A stretch of 6,054 bases of DNA from an uncultured Bacillota bacterium (lineage in GTDB: Bacteria > Bacillota > Dehalobacteriia > UBA7702): contig CACXDX010000119.1 of NCBI GenBank assembly GCA_902766525.1, positions 1 through 6,054 on the forward strand. The letters run 5' to 3'. Below, one piece after another: positions 5,538-6,054 of the stretch (position 1 is its first letter; the number at the start of each line of letters is the position of its first letter). The notes beneath the pieces are model-generated. The model was not told the DNA's origin and did not search any database. It saw only the letters and a list, made by a program, of their open reading frames with translations. A program made the translations under genes and the position numbers.

Positions 5538-6054
5538 TCAACCCCTTCCCTTCGTTTTCATTCTCTGCAGAATTCGGATATCCTGATTATCGAAGCGAAT
5601 AAAACGACAGGCTTCGGCCAGACGTGAATAGATGCGGGAACCGAGATTGTTTTCGATCTCCCGCCGATCCAGATTGGTGGTAACGATCACCGGTTTCTCA
5701 TAATTCAATCTGTAATTGAGAACGGCAAAAATCGTCTTAACCGACCAATCGGTGTAATTATGAGCGCCGAGATCATCAAGGATGAGCACATCGACATTTT
5801 TTGCGTCCTGCATCAGTTCTTCCTCACTGATTTCGGAATCACTGCGAAAAGTGTCTCTGATCAGATCGAGGAAATCGGGAACAACCAAAAAACGCACATC
5901 GATGCCTTTTTCCACGAGGGCGTTGGCACAGGCGGCGGCAAGAAAAGTTTTCCCACTGCCGACGGGGCCTTCAAAAAGCATGCCGCTCACATCTTTTGCT
6001 TTGGCGACTTCATCCACAAAATCCATGGCAAATTCCTTGATGCGGCGCATATTC
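5538..6054 (-). CDS. DnaC/DnaI/IstB-type AAA+ ATPase, probable helicase loader (C-terminal part)
   Basis: Counting residues from the Met codon at 6050-6048, the 170 visible residues contain a Walker A motif GPVGSGKT (28-35), Walker B LILDDLG (89-95), a sensor-1-like VTTN (123-126) and the GSRIYSRL box (137-144) typical of the DnaC/DnaI/IstB ATPase family. Members load the replicative DnaB-type helicase onto DNA, or as IstB assist IS21 transposition. The reading frame stays open through that Met to the window edge (the preceding codon is AAT), and family proteins are normally about 250-330 residues with an N-terminal helicase-binding domain, so this Met is probably internal and the true start lies outside. 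No istA transposase or IS ends are visible, so a chromosomal helicase loader is favoured over IstB. The stop TGA lies 4 nt before the amidase ATG, which points to cotranscription. Confidence 0.88.
   Translation of the reverse strand, partial: NMRRIKEFAMDFVDEVAKAKDVSGMLFEGPVGSGKTFLAAACANALVEKGIDVRFLVVPDFLDLIRDTFRSDSEISEEELMQDAKNVDVLILDDLGAHNYTDWSVKTIFAVLNYRLNYEKPVIVTTNLDRREIENNLGSRIYSRLAEACRFIRFDNQDIRILQRMKTKGRG

Noticed and set aside
5538..6054. IstB of an IS21-family insertion sequence
   Set aside because: The ATPase motifs fit IstB as well as DnaI/DnaC, but no istA, terminal inverted repeats or target duplications are visible and the gene is packed into a housekeeping-like operon. The decisive sequence lies outside the window.

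Overview
The window looks like part of the chromosome of an anaerobic, moderate-GC member of the Bacillota (Clostridia or Negativicutes type). The reasons are a class III (oxygen-sensitive) ribonucleotide reductase with its activase, a DUF896/YnzC-family small protein (a Bacillota family), a DnaI/IstB-type helicase-loader ATPase, and strong GGAG ribosome binding sites. The genus cannot be fixed from the sequence. All six genes lie on the minus strand, so transcription runs from high to low coordinates. I see no mobile element, CRISPR array, tRNA or rRNA.

Upstream block (6054 down to 2701): the C-terminal part of a DnaC/DnaI-like AAA+ ATPase (runs off the right edge), a nitrilase-superfamily amidase, a DUF896 protein with an unusual His/Cys-rich tail, and a CoA-disulfide reductase with a C-terminal rhodanese domain. 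Gaps are only 4, 17 and 23 nt and each gene has its own Shine-Dalgarno sequence, so these four probably form one transcript. It ends at a clear intrinsic terminator (2664-2690).

Intergenic region (2455-2700, 246 bp): the terminator, an AT-rich stretch with an A6T6 palindrome, a strong extended -10 promoter (-35 at 2547-2552, -10 at 2523-2528), and a leader of about 60 nt with a small inverted repeat next to the nrdD ribosome binding site. No convincing NrdR box was seen.

Downstream block (2454 down to 1): nrdD and the start of nrdG, separated by 2 nt. NrdD makes deoxyribonucleotides without oxygen using a glycyl radical; NrdG is the radical-SAM enzyme that installs that radical. The last codons of nrdD hold three copies of a 7-nt element that can form two mutually exclusive hairpins, followed by a hairpin that covers the nrdG ribosome binding site. 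This suggests translational coupling or RNA-level control of the NrdD:NrdG ratio.

I found no obvious new multi-gene system. The two observations most worth following up are the metal-binding-type tail on the DUF896 protein and the nested hairpins at the nrdD-nrdG junction.
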